A stretch of DNA of 64,000 nt from Pseudoips prasinana. Lineage: Eukaryota; Arthropoda; Insecta; Lepidoptera; Nolidae. The notes beneath the pieces were generated by a model that was not told the origin of the DNA, did not search any database, and was given only the letters and a program-made list of their open reading frames with translations. A program made the translations under genes and the position numbers. The DNA lies in NCBI GenBank assembly GCA_951640165.1, contig OX621265.1, forward strand, positions 16,753,001-16,817,000. Reading direction: 5' to 3'. Shown one piece after another: positions 51,421-62,720 of the stretch. Numbering within the stretch: position 1 is the first letter of the stretch; each line of letters begins with the position of its first letter.

Positions 51421-52029
51421 GATATCTATTACCTACCTGACCCTAGTTAAGAAATAATGAATTTAAACCCTCACTTTGTAACTTTAAGGTTTATTTTCAA
51501 TTGGTATGGATTTATCAGACTGGTGGTACTTTTTAAACAAAGACATTTATAATACAGACACGTAAATTTGATCATTAAAACTTGGACATTAGGGTTGTTT
51601 ATAAATCGTTATAATATTGGTGAAGTTGCAACTAATAGCATATTTTATAGATAAGTAGCTCTGGTCTACTGGTCCATGTATAGGATTAAGCAAAACGTGA
51701 TGCAGGTTTGAATCTCACTATAGATAGTATGTTGTTTTGTTTTCAATTTGTAATATATTCAATAAAATATATTTGACTTTAAACTTTTTAGACTTGCTTT
51801 AAAGTAAAAAATTATATACGGACACACTCTTCAACTATTACATTTGTTAATTTATAATATTTACGCCTAACTTTTAATAAGTGGGTTGTTGAAAGACAAA
51901 TGACATTTGAAAATAAAATAATAGATATAGTTATGTAACTTAGTATATTATTTTAATATAATATATAAAGTTACTAAAAATACAAAAAGTCAGTAAATAT
52001 TACAGAAAAGTTTTAAATGAAATTAAATA

Positions 52030-52105
52030 ATTAAGTGCTGCAGGATTTGAACTATAAACCACTGCGTCGTAAGTTCAATGTCACCACCTCTAAACCAAAC
52101 AATCC
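52030..52105 (-). mobile_element. tRNA-like SINE head, minus strand
   Basis: On the minus strand, TTGTTTGGTTTAGAGGTGGT resembles an A box and TAGTTCAAATCCTGCAGC a B box. The plus strand at 51655-51720 also has a weak tRNA-like stretch (GCAGGTTTGAATCTCAC). Both probably belong to SINEs. Confidence 0.4.
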
Positions 52106-52464
52106 TGCTTGTTAAAGGGGTACACTACATTAATACGAAAAACTTTATTCCGACAGTCACAAATACGAATTTCAAAATACCGATTTCCATCATTCCGAAT
52201 GGTTCATAATTCCGAATATTACAACTCCGATTTGTCATTACTCCTATTTTTATAATTCCTATATTTCAATATTCCTTACGATTATAATTACTCTTCTCAA
52301 AACACCGAGCTTCAATAGATCGAATAACAAAAACTCCGAGTTAATGATAATTCGAAATATCAACAATACGAATAAAAATATTTTGTTTCCCTGGTCACAA
52401 TTTTAACCTAACCTAACCCAAATGATTAATCAACAATAGAGGCGATCTGAAACTCAGCGGCTGC

Positions 52465-52546
52465 ATGCAGCATGCAACATGTAAGCAGGCATGCATCATG
52501 CAAGCAGGCATGCAACATGTAAGCAGGCATGCAACATGCAAGCAGG
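52465..52546. repeat. 18-19-bp GCATGC minisatellite (continues at 58179-58255)
   Basis: Units of the type AGGCATGCAACATGCAAGC are tandemly repeated here and resume on the other side of the LTR element, with variants CAACATGTAAGC and CAGCATGCAAGC. The LTR element therefore landed inside one array. 58250-58400 that follows is GC-rich (about 70% by eye) and unassigned. Confidence 0.85.
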
Positions 52547-53230
52547 TGTTAGCTTGGAATCGATATAATAAGTATATAACTATATATATATTACAAGTTA
52601 GTAGATAAAATAATAGTACATTTATAATTAAATACGGTATTAATAAAACAGCGGTAGCCTAACATTTAGCCTGGCGACGGGCGGGTGTACGTCATACTTG
52701 TTTGTCGCAAAACATGTTTCACATCTGTTTGTCGTCTATTATAAAAGGTGTGTCCCGATCGGTTTGAGCATCATTCTTGTTCGAAACGTGGACCGGAGCG
52801 GAGCTCTCGGTGGTTGGAGGGACGATTCAGTTTGAACAAATTTAAATTAACAGTAATGCTATTTGTGTCGATTCTATTGGAACTGCCGTACTGAACAGAC
52901 AGAGTGATTTAAAGCTAAGTAAACTTTGTATTATGTTTATGTCTCAACGTGGTTTGTTTTATTATGTTATAGTATATATTAAATAATATGTTCAGCTTGT
53001 ATCTCTTGTATTTAAATGATTATTCCCCTATAAAGTTAATAAATATACCTTAAAATAGATTACCTGATTTTCATTATACACATATAACACCTCCATGGTA
53101 CATAAAGTATGATGCTTAGTTGTTGGTTAACGGTGTAAAGTAATCTTATTTATAACAATTTATATTTTAGAGCTTGGCAAATCTGGCTATATCTATATTT
53201 ATCTACACATCTATTTAGTCTTACCTAACA
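52547..53230 (+). mobile_element. 5' LTR of a non-autonomous LTR element
   Basis: A 684-bp direct repeat of 57501-58178. It begins TGTTAGCTTGG and ends CTTACCTAACA, giving 6-bp inverted ends TGTTAG/CTAACA. CAGG flanks the whole element (52543-52546 and 58179-58182). The two LTRs differ by about three substitutions and two short indels (a 4-bp ACAG unit and a TA unit), so the insertion is young. TATAAAAGG at about 52741 may be the promoter TATA box. Confidence 0.9.
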
Positions 53231-55486
53231 TCAGAATTTGGGATAGAATTCGCCCCATATTTTAATCATATGTGTTTTTGCAGTAGTACCTGTGTATTCC
53301 TGACATTTCCTGTGTTCCTGATTGGCCTGATTCGATCCCGATCAGAGATTGCAGTAAGCCGAGGCAGCATCGCCAAATAGCTTTAAGGCAAGCTATTCTT
53401 TGTTCAGTGAAGCTTGTCCATTAATCCATCAAGCAAGATAAATAACAAGGTTAGTGGAGTGTTTGTGACCAAAGTGTTGTGTGGTGAAAAAAAAAAGATG
53501 AAGTGCAGTGTTAAAAAGTGTTACAAGTGTATCAAATGGTGTATGTTTAGTGAAATCAATGAACTGTTTCCAGTTGTAAATCTGTTGTGGTGATTCTTTA
53601 TGTTTTACAAAAAGCATAATGAGGAGTCATGTTATGTGAACAGTGCCACATTAATATAATGGTGATATATTGCCCGGTGCAGTAGTGAAAGAAAGCCTCT
53701 TAAAGAATAACAGCTGTAGATTTTTTATTTGAAAATTGTTAAGAATAACAGCTGTGGATTTTTATTTTAATTATTAATTACCTTTTATTTGATTTTTAAT
53801 GAAAGCTGTTCTATACTACAGCATGATTTGCCTCTGATATGATATGATTTGACAGTGAAAAGCATTATTAGAAATATCTAATAATAATAATTACTGTATG
53901 CTTTATTATATGCTACATTACTATGTGAGAATTTGGCATTTGTGGGTCTGATTATTTTTAATAAATGGTGTTCAGATGTGCAAATGTTGAATAAGATATA
54001 GAAGAAAGTTGCAATAGTGCCATTGCTAACTTATGGATACTAATTGTCAGTATGACCGAGCGAAAGATCTGAAGTATAGTTACCTAAAATAATCTATAAA
54101 ATGGGTATTGCAGTTTATTAAAATAAATAATTAGTCTATTCCATACACCAGTAGGTATTTAAAATATCTATTTACGTGGTGTACAAGGTTCAATAAAAAG
54201 AAATGTCTCCATCTACCAATAAATAAGATAGTGCCAATAAAATGAGTGGTCAGATGGATATTACCGGAATAGAAAATAACATTTTGTCATTGAGCTGGGT
54301 GTTGGACATTAATTGCTTTGAATAACTTAGAAAATGAAATATTAGGCTTTTGAATTCTAATAGCCTCCCATCTAATTACCCCAATGAAAATTCTGTTATT
54401 TTATGGGTTCTTTATTGAAATTTAAACAAGTAGTGACTAAAAAATATTACTAGTGGAGACTGCGGAATACTGGTTATTCTGAAGTTATCATGTTGACCAT
54501 GCAAACGATATTATTTCTGATTAGATTAAAAGAATCCATCGATAGAGTTATTCTAAAATAACATTCTATGATATTGCATTTCACAAAGCACCTGAAATTG
54601 GCCATTCTGGCTGTGCCAGGATCAGTGAGCATACTCATAACTTAATTTGCTTCATGGTTTTTATATTTGTGGGCCCATTGTAGCTATCTAAATAATAACT
54701 TAATTCACAAATTTGATTTGTAGTTTCACTGGTTTGGTTACTTTGATTAATCTTAAGGTTATTATCGTAACCTTGGGGCTAACCTGATTAAAATTAAAGA
54801 AATGAAGAAACATTTCTCATTGATGACAATTAGCGTATCAAGTAGAGTTTTTATATTCCGCCTAGGTACTTCGAGACGAAGTACATGTCAAAATGGCCGA
54901 AGTTTAATAATTAATTGTGTACATAATTAGAATAAAAGAATGGAGTCCATTATAGCTTCATCTCTTTTACTGTTTTACGATCTTGGATCTCGTTTGAGTG
55001 GCAAATTCAGCAATTGAAACAGAGTTGGTTTGCTGGTAATTACAAATCATAAAAAAAAGAAAAAAATCGCTTACATTTATTGTGATGGAATATATTATAG
55101 TACATAGTTTTTCCATACAAGTACTATTACGTAGTAATTATGGAATCGGTCATTATTGATAAAGTAAACTTTAGTTGATAATTACATGGGTGTAGTATAT
55201 TTTAAAATGCATATTTGGTATTGTGGCCTATTCGTGTTATTAAAAACATTACGTTCCTTGTACAAAGTTAAATTCGTTTAAATGACAAAGATTTTAATCT
55301 TTTTAAATCTATGCCGTGACTTGGTGCTGATTTGTCTCATCAACAGCGGATTAAAGGAATCGGCATGTCAATGTTACAGTCTCTGTTATAATCCGCTAGT
55401 CGGTCAATTACTTGGTGTCAATATTGACAAAGATTTGAAGATCTTACATGTTTGGTGTTGGTCAGTTGAGAGACCATTCAACTCTA

Positions 55487-55930
55487 ACCACTGGTCGGCC
55501 TTCTATTTGGTGTCAGTTATCTCACCAGCAGCGGGTGAACGTTTCTGACATGTCTATGTAGTTGGCAGTTAGAGTCAATAACCGCTGGTCGGCCTGCTGG
55601 TGAATGTTTCTGACATGTCTATGTAGTTGGCAGTTAAGAGTCAATAACCGCTGGTCGGCCTTCTATTTGGTGTCAGTTATCTCACCAGCAGCGGGTGAAT
55701 GTTTCTGACATGTCTATGTAGTTGGGAGTTATGACTCAATAACCGCTGGTCGGCCTTCTATTTGGTGTCAGATATCTCACCAGCAGCGGGTGAACGTTTC
55801 TGACATGTCTATGTAGTTGGCAGTTAGAGTCAATAACCGCTGGTCGGCCTTCTATTTAGTGTCGGTTATCTCACCAGCAGCGGGTGAATGTTTCTGACAT
55901 GTCTATGTAGTTGGCAGTTAGACTCAATTA
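55487..55930. repeat. 94-bp minisatellite, about five units
   Basis: The unit starts ACCGCTGGTCGGCCTTCTAT and contains TCACCAGCAGCGGGTGAA (itself a near-palindrome) and GACATGTCTATGTAGTTGG. Units begin at about 55488, 55582 (with a 28-bp deletion), 55648, 55742 and 55836. An incomplete, diverged unit may precede at about 55390. Confidence 0.85.
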
Positions 55931-56159
55931 AAATTATATATGTAAGTAATTAAAAACAAAATCAATAATTATGTGAACTATAATTGATGACATATAATAA
56001 ATGGTAATATTGGTATTTTTTTTATATCAATATTAAAATGCAAAAATCAATAATTCCGTAAAATGTTGCCTTTGTGTGGAATCGTTGTGTATTGACTTGG
56101 AGCGACTTGACCTCTGGCCCTTTCGTCACAAAAACTTATTCGTGGATGGTTCTATGTAT

Positions 56160-56850
56160 AATAATAATAATTCTTTATTTTGCATAGAATATAGGTGAAA
56201 ACAATATGTGATGTTAGAAATAATAAAAGATGCAGAGTACATTCTGCCAATTCGGCATACAAACATTGCAATGACTTAAAACTAAAATGCAACTAAATAC
56301 GGAATCGAGTAAATTCCTAAATTAAATTTATATGTAATTAAATTACAAAACTATAATTCGAATGATCATTTAAGTAATCCGTAACTGAATAGTAGCACCT
56401 TTCTAGCAATAATCAGTCTATTCTCAAGTGTGTTACATGGTTGCTGTTTGATTACTGATGGAGTTTTGTATTTTGTATTAATGGTGCCATACCAAATATT
56501 TTTTTTTGTGACTGAGATTTTATGATTTCCTGTGCTTAACATATTTTTATATTGAGACCTTTGAGTTAAGTTTCGCTTTCGGGTTTCATTTAACGTTGGA
56601 AATAGGATTATATTACTTCTAACAAATTTGGCTACTTTTAATATGTAAAGACTCCGAAAAGTTGACAAATTATGAGCTTTGAAAATAGGTACATAGCAGT
56701 AACTATCAGTAACTCTTAAGTTTAAGTATTGCTGTTGTGCATCGTTTTTGGGCTTTGAAAATACTTTCTCATTCGCTACAGTTGCCCCAAAAATTTATTC
56801 CAAAACTTAGGACCGATACTCCTAGACCGTGATATATAAAATAAGTGCTG
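56160..56850 (-). pseudogene. LINE C-terminal remnant inside the LTR element
   Basis: ATAATAATAATTCTTTATTT at 56160 resembles a LINE 3' end on the minus strand. The minus frame 56668-56366 (STFRSLYILKVAKFVRSN, TGNHKISVTKKNIWYGTINT, NTLENRLIIAR) has the layout of a Jockey-type C-terminus. Identity is uncertain. Confidence 0.4.
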
Positions 56851-57500
56851 TTTTGTTATTTACTTTATTGGTGAAACTAACTAAACTTTTTACAAATAGT
56901 TCTTCAATATGACTGTGAAGTTTGTGACAGAACCATGTAACATAAGGTCATGCTTATATCTAACGTAATTGATGATTTGTCCTTATCAAGTGTGTTATAA
57001 TTTATACTATAATAATATAGCTTCCATTGACTCTCCACATCTCCTCTCTAAGATACAATTACGCACCCCCTACTAGATCAGTCAGGGTACCTATTGTATT
57101 TTTCAACGTCCCCTACAGTAATACAAACTACAGACAAAACTCTTTTTTTTATTAGATCCGCTAAATGTTACAATAAGATGGTTGACTTTTCTGATCTTGA
57201 CTTTTTCACAACTAAACCGCATGTAGTTAAGGATACACTTATTCGAATTGGTTCAATAACTGTGTTGCTTTGTTAAGTGTAATTTTATAATCCAGCATAA
57301 TATCTCTATCTCATTTTAGTTGTATTATTGTATCTCATATTAAACAAACACGCTATTTTTTTGTATTCATTTGTGAAAACATATAATTGGTAATTGGTTG
57401 TTTCTTATCATAAGTTGTTAATACTGTTTGTTTTCAAAATTAAATAAGATAAAATAAAATAAAATAATACTTCGTGGACGAAGTATTGTCAGTATGGCCG

Positions 57501-58178
57501 TGTTAGCTTGGAATCGATATAATAAGTATATAACTATATATATTACAAGTTAGTAGATAAAATAATAGTACATTTATAATTAAATACGGTATTAATAAAA
57601 CAGCGGTAGCCTAACATTTAGCCTGGCGACGGGCGGGTGTACGTCATATTTGTTTGTCGCAAAACATGTTTCACATCTGTTTGTCGTCTATTATAAAAGG
57701 TGTGTCCCGATCGGTTTGAGCATCATTCTTGTTCGAGACGTGGACCGGAGCGGAGCTCTCGGTGGTTGGAGGGACGATTCAGTTTGAACAAATTTAAATT
57801 AACAGTAATGCTATTTGTGTCGATTCTATTGGAACTGCCGTACTGAACAGAGTGATTTAAAGCTAAGTAAACTTTGTATTATGTTTATGTCTCAACGTGG
57901 TTTGTTTTATTATGTTATAGTATATATTAAATAATATGTTCAGCTTGTATCTCTTGTATTTAAATGATTATTCCCCTATAAAGTTAATAAATATACCTTA
58001 AAATAGATTACCTGGTTTTCATTATACACATATAACACCTCCATGGTACATAAAGTATGATGCTTAGTTGTTGGTTAACGGTGTAAAGTAATCTTATTTA
58101 TAACAATTTATATTTTAGAGCTTGGCAAATCTGGCTATATCTATATTTATCTACACATCTATTTAGTCTTACCTAACA
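57501..58178 (+). mobile_element. 3' LTR of the non-autonomous LTR element
   Basis: A 678-bp near-identical copy of 52547-53230 with the same TGTTAG and CTAACA ends. It is followed by CAGG and the resumption of the 18-bp minisatellite. Confidence 0.9.
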
Positions 58179-58639
58179 CAGGCATGCAACATGCAAGCAG
58201 GCATGCAACATGCAAGCAGGCATGCAGCATGCAAGCAGGCATTCAGCATGCGAGCTTATCGTCGCAGATGGTTTTAACGCTCACCACCGCAGCTTCGGCT
58301 TGCTGGGCGGCTTCGGCGGGTCTGCAAGCCACCTGCTCCTCAGCTCGCGGGCCGCCCCACCCCTCCGCGCCTACGCGGGCTTAAATTACACTCTAGGGAT
58401 GGGCAGACAAGACTACGTGAAGTCGGTTGTGCAGCGATTCGTTTCTGTCACCAAATTTTGTAGCATAACATGTTGACTTTTAGTTTATTCGAAGTATTGA
58501 AAATCGAAATGTCGTTTTTCGGACTGAGAACCCTTCGAGCATTTGACTCTTCGAACGTTTGAAAATCGGAAAACTAACATATCGTATTTACGACTTTCGG
58601 TATAATTAATTTCGTGATTTTTAATAATAGACATTACAA

Positions 58640-59175
58640 TTCAGATTCAGACAACCGATCGAGCATATATTGTTTGCCTACTAAATAATTACTCTAATTG
58701 GACCAAATCCCGTGTTCATGCCCGCTTGAGTATGTTTCGCCGGACCGTCTCAACTGGGTCGTGTTGAAACCGGTAGTAGATGAACCCTCTGAGTTTGTTT
58801 CGCTGGGTCTTCTCAGTTGGGGCGCATTGGATCCAGTGGTAGCATTAAAGCGCGACCGTCGTTATTAACACAAGGTCCGTCATAATAATAATACCTTACT
58901 ATAGACAGAACCATTGACAATATGTAGTAAAAATATTAGACTTAAACTAGATAATTAAACATAATTTCTTGACAATGACTTGATACGAGCTGGCTAAACA
59001 TCATTGCTATTATAAAATAAATTTTATAAATGTTTTCATACAATATGTACCTAAATATCTATGTTACAAGGAATAATAATGTATACAACTATATTACTAC
59101 AAACATGTTCTGACTATTTACAAGCGCTTTTTTAAAGTCTACGTGAATAAAAACCTTTTTTATTTTATTTTATTT
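58640..59175 (+). mobile_element. Repeat family A copy, plus strand
   Basis: The reverse complement of the segments at 10218-10915 and 11181-11845. It begins ATTCAGACAACCGATCGAGC and carries both tandem units (GAGTATGTTTCGCCGGACC and GAGTTTGTTTCGCTGGGTC). It ends GTGAATAAAAACCTTTTTT and an ATTTT tail. It is inserted in the right arm of the TIR element. Confidence 0.8.
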
Positions 59176-59464
59176 ATTATTCTTAGGTATTATGAAATTC
59201 GGACTTTTGAAAATCGGAACATCAAAATTCGGAATAAAATATTTCGGAGTATTTGGGTGTTCCCTTGTTAAAGTTTAAATTAACAACTGGTTGATATAAC
59301 AAAACAGTACATATTCAAATGTTTTACTACCCTAATGTAACGTATTAAAGATCAAATTGGCATAACTTATTTGTTTATCTTGAACCAGTCGCTCTAGTTC
59401 ATTAAGTTTGTATGTATCGCTTACCTACGGTTTATGGAGAAGATTCAAACTCGTTTAACATTTA

Positions 59465-59825
59465 GTGGGTCAGAAGACACGTATTAGCGACTGTACTTAA
59501 TATTTATCAAAAGCGTTTGACCTTGTATCGTATGACTTACTGTGGGATACGCTGGAGGGCATGAGTGTACCGGAGGAATGTGTATCACTTCTGAAATACT
59601 GGTATTTGGGCCTAATATTTATAGGCCGGTAGCATATCGGAGGAATACAGGCTTGAATGTGGTGTAAGGGAGGGGGGACTAAGCTCTCCGTTGCTGTTTA
59701 ACCTCTACATAAACCAACTTATTGAGAGGCACAGTAGCACTCGTGTAGGGTTCAATATTATGTAGATGGAGTGTGCCTGAATAATATCAGCTATGCTGAT
59801 GATATGATTAATATACCCGTGATCA
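59465..59825 (+). pseudogene. Ingi/Vingi-like LINE RT fragment, right part
   Basis: Text in shifting frames: QKTRISDCT and YLSKAFDLVSYDLLWDTLEG, VPEECVSLLKYWY, YRLECGV with RQGG, SPLLFNLYINQL and ISYADDM. It follows directly, within a few residues, from the fragment ending at 51420 when compared with SRKTPVYACFLDLSKAFDLV of the complete copy. Confidence 0.7.
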
Positions 59826-60239
59826 ATATACAGAGTATTATTATATTATTATTTTATTTATAGTTATTTGTTATACAAGAGTGAAAAGTTGCTTTTTAAC
59901 CGCGTGCTTAATTTTGATGACCGAGAAATCGAAGGATTCAATACTTAAAATCCTGAGGGGTAGCAAGAGAATCAAAAGAGCATGAGGTGAAACATCTTTG
60001 CACTCGAGTGCAACACGTAACTTTTCATCCTAGCAAAGCGAGGAAATGTTTGATCAGATTTCATCAGTGCACACGATGTTCTAAATTAAAATTTACTGTA
60101 TCCCCTAGCGAATAAAAAACGACTTTTGTACTCAGATATCGAAGAGCAAAAATACTCTTTCCGAGATGGGGAGATGGAAAAATATTGATATAGTACAGAC
60201 TAATATTTACATATAATAAATAAATATCTATAGAAAAAC
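59826..60239. other. Unrecognised intergenic stretch
   Basis: It contains a CTCGAGTGCAACACGTAACT segment and an inverted GTGAAAAGTTGC/GTAACTTTTCA pair. I cannot assign it. Confidence 0.3.
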
Positions 60240-60790
60240 ACATTTCTAGAATAAGAAGTAATATTTAATTCTGCTCTTTAAAATTCTCAATGATGAGGTA
60301 TCATGTATGAAATGTGATAAAATATTCCAAAGGCGCACTGCGCGAAGAGTAAACGAGCCATCATAGCGGCAAGAATAATGGGAAGAACAGAAGTAGGTTA
60401 AGAAGAAGAGAAGTAGCTGCGCGACAAGGTTTGCCTCTAGGCACCAGATACTCAATGTGCTGACGGAGATAGATGGGAGCAACAGAGTCATGAAAGATGC
60501 AATAAAAGAATAAATATGACAGTCCCAGCTATTATGGCATATCGAAACTAAGATTGTTTCTTGAGTAAACTGTGAAGTTTTAATGTCTCAGTTTTACTAC
60601 TCACAAATTGCCCGACGTATGGAATATAGCTGCCGTGGTAACTATTCACCAAAGCGGGGCAACTACAACTGATTCGAAATATTAGAAAAGATAAAAATAA
60701 ACAGCTCATTCACTTTCTGGTTGGGACTCAAGAACACGCATTAGAGCCGGGAAGATCAACAGAACGGGATATTACTCTCTTGGTATTTAC
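60240..60790. pseudogene. LINE scraps on both strands
   Basis: The minus strand at 60500-60246 reads RYDGSFTLRAVRLWNILSHF, then SLRILKSRIKYYFLF, the end of a LINE RT protein. The plus strand at 60600-60790 reads LPDVWNIAAVVTIHQSGATT and ALEPGRSTERDITLLVF in different frames, the block-1 and SGFRPGRST region of another LINE RT. Both are too broken to define. Confidence 0.45.
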
Positions 60791-61294
60791 TATTACTCGT
60801 ATTTTCCTCGATTAATAATTGTATGTATTAACTAACCAATGGGAGGCTTCACGATGCATATCGGAAGACCGCCCGCAGTCGTTCTTATCAACTCTTCAGT
60901 CAACGCCTTTGTGAAGGTATATGTGTTGGGCCAGTCTTTTTTTAACCTGAAATAATATTTGAATTTTATTTGGAAAACATATTATATTGACGATGTTTTA
61001 TATAATTGTGCATTTTCTAGATCTTTCACAAAATCAGACAATATTTTCAAAATTATCATAAAGAAGGAACTATCATATCTAGTCATAATTTACCAAAATT
61101 TAAGTGAGTTGAAATAATACAATTAGTAGTTTTCTTTTGGAAACTCAACTATCTCAAATAAAAGAAAAACTGCTAATTTAAAAAAAATTATGTACACAAC
61201 AAAAGGACAGGATTCCAAATTTATACAATTTGATTTGGCACTTTTACGGTCCTACAAAATTAACATATCACAAAAACTATATTTTGTCTACAGT

Positions 61295-61530
61295 GAGCTG
61301 CCACTAAAGCGACCCCTTAGGCCCTGCAAGTTTTAGTCTCACCATTCACCCTATCATTCAACAACTTATTTCTGAGCCTGAAGTCTTGTACTTGGATGAT
61401 GGAACACTTGGTGAAATTTTCAATCTCATCACTCACTCTAACATCCAACATTTTCAATCTAAACCTAATGTTTACTTACGTACTACGTATTTGAATGATA
61501 AAACTCTTGATGATGATGTCAAGACTTAGC
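61295..61530 (+). pseudogene. RT fragment of a separate clade with a YLDD box
   Basis: In one frame: DPLGPASFSLTIHPIIQQLI, SEPEVLYLDDGTLGEIFNL, then a stop after about 65 codons. The QQGDPLGPxxFSLxIHPxxQ...YLDDGTLGG pattern belongs to a reverse transcriptase type found in several animal genomes and differs from all other LINEs in this window. Only this piece is present. Confidence 0.6.
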
Positions 61531-61640
61531 TCATTAAAACTGGTATATTCTTTGTTAAATAAAAAAAACGCTTAGAAAAATTTAAATGTAATATAGTAAA
61601 ACAAATAGCATGGCTGCCCTATCATGATAATCCGGATCAC

Positions 61641-62720
61641 TTGTACAACTCTTTATTTAATTTGATTAATGATGAGTTCTGCACAATATTTACACCCAAA
61701 CAACTGTCTGTAAGTGACCGTCTGGTATTCAGTGATTGGGCAACTCCAGGCATCTATAAAAGTCGGAATCGGTTGTATGAATTGTATGAAGAAAGATCCC
61801 ATAATCATAATACAGCTTTTCAAGAATATGTGAAACAATATGCCAAAACATTTAGACGAGCCTGTACCGCTGCTAAATCTTTGCACATAAAAAATATACT
61901 TAAATTTTCTACAAATATAATCAAAACTACTTGGAAGATAATTAATGCTGAGACAGGTAAAACAAAAATACATAGTCGTGATTTTAACTTAGTAATAAAC
62001 AACATAGATATTAAAGGCGATTTGGAGATTGCGACTGAGTTTGAAAAATATTTTTCCAATATTCCAGTCATAATTACTAACTCTCTTTCATGTTCTTCTA
62101 CATCTGCTGAGCAAATACTCAAGCAAAGCGTAGGGTCGTGTGACACAGTTTTTGATTTTTCGGTGGTTAGCCCTAAAGATATTTTAAATGCTTTCAAGAG
62201 TATGAATATGAAAAACACAAAGGATCTGTGGGGTCTATCTGTTAAGACTGTTTCATCAATTATTACTATAATCGCCCCACACTTAGCTACTGTGTTCAAT
62301 TGCTGTGTTGCATCAGGTGTATTTTCTGACTTGATGAAGTATAGTAAAATCATTCCTTTGTTTAAAGCTGGTGATACTTCAGACCCTTCAAATTTTCGAC
62401 CTGTTTCCGTGCTGCCCACTCTTAGTAAAATATTTGAAAAGCTTATGCTTAGCCAGCTGCTCAGACACTTTAATATACATAATTTACTACACCGGAAACA
62501 GTTTGGATTCACAAAGGGTTGTTCAACCATAGATGCAGGGGTCAACTTATTAAAAAGTATATTCGAGGCGTGGGAAGACTCGCAGGATGCATTAGGTATC
62601 TTTTGCGATTTGTCCAAAGCGTTTGATTGCGTTCATCATGATACTCTGGTCAGAAAATTACACCACTACGGTATTAGGAACAAGGCTCTCGAACTTTATG
62701 ACTTCTTACTTGGGCAATAG
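61641..62720 (+). pseudogene. Jockey-like RT, first part
   Basis: 359 residues: linker (WATPGIYKSRNRLYELYEER, TTWKIINAETGKTKIH), then RT blocks FRPVSVLPTLSKIFEKLM, KQFGFTKGCSTIDAGVNLL and IFCDLSKAFDCVHHDTLVRK with the first catalytic aspartate. The frame runs off near 62690 (ALELYDFLLGQ) where the other frame reads SNFMTSYLGNRIQKVE. The frame upstream is open to VKQIAWLPYHDNPDHL at about 61595, so there is no real start here. Confidence 0.8.

Larger units (their letters stand above)
53231..57500 (+). mobile_element. Coding-less 4.3-kb internal region (LARD-like)
   Basis: Between the LTRs there is no gag, protease, RT or integrase text in any frame. There is no clear primer-binding site complementary to a tRNA end after 53230 and no long polypurine tract before 57501. 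Such large non-coding LTR elements must be mobilised by a relative. The region contains a 94-bp minisatellite (55487-55930) and a degenerate LINE 3' fragment (56160-56850). Confidence 0.75.
52117..59264. mobile_element. TIR element with TTGTTAAA 8-bp duplication, hosting later insertions
   Basis: TTGTTAAA is found at 52109-52116 and again at 59265-59272. The inner ends GGGGTACACT and (reverse complement) GGGAACACCC are imperfect terminal repeats, followed on both sides by ATTCCGA-rich, roughly 20-bp degenerate repeats (52130-52385; 58480-58600; 59185-59250). Into this about 1-kb non-coding element came an LTR element (52547-58178) and a repeat-A copy (58640-59175). No transposase remains. An 8-bp duplication with G-rich ends fits hAT- or Merlin-like elements; the class is open. 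Confidence 0.7.

Noticed and set aside
52420..52436. Telomere-type TTAGG repeats (AACCTAACCTAACCC)
   Set aside because: Only two to three units on either occurrence (also near 23170); too short to indicate a telomere or interstitial array.
55282..55548. 88-codon frame inside the LTR element as a possible gag remnant
   Set aside because: It runs into the 94-bp minisatellite and has no zinc knuckle or other gag feature.
55487..55930. CRISPR-like array
   Set aside because: The units are contiguous 94-bp tandem repeats without unique spacers, in an animal genome.
58184..58476. Two short frames rich in Met-Gln-Ala-Ser and Pro/Ala as possible genes
   Set aside because: The first part is the translated 18-bp minisatellite; the rest is GC-rich sequence without start context or recognisable domain.
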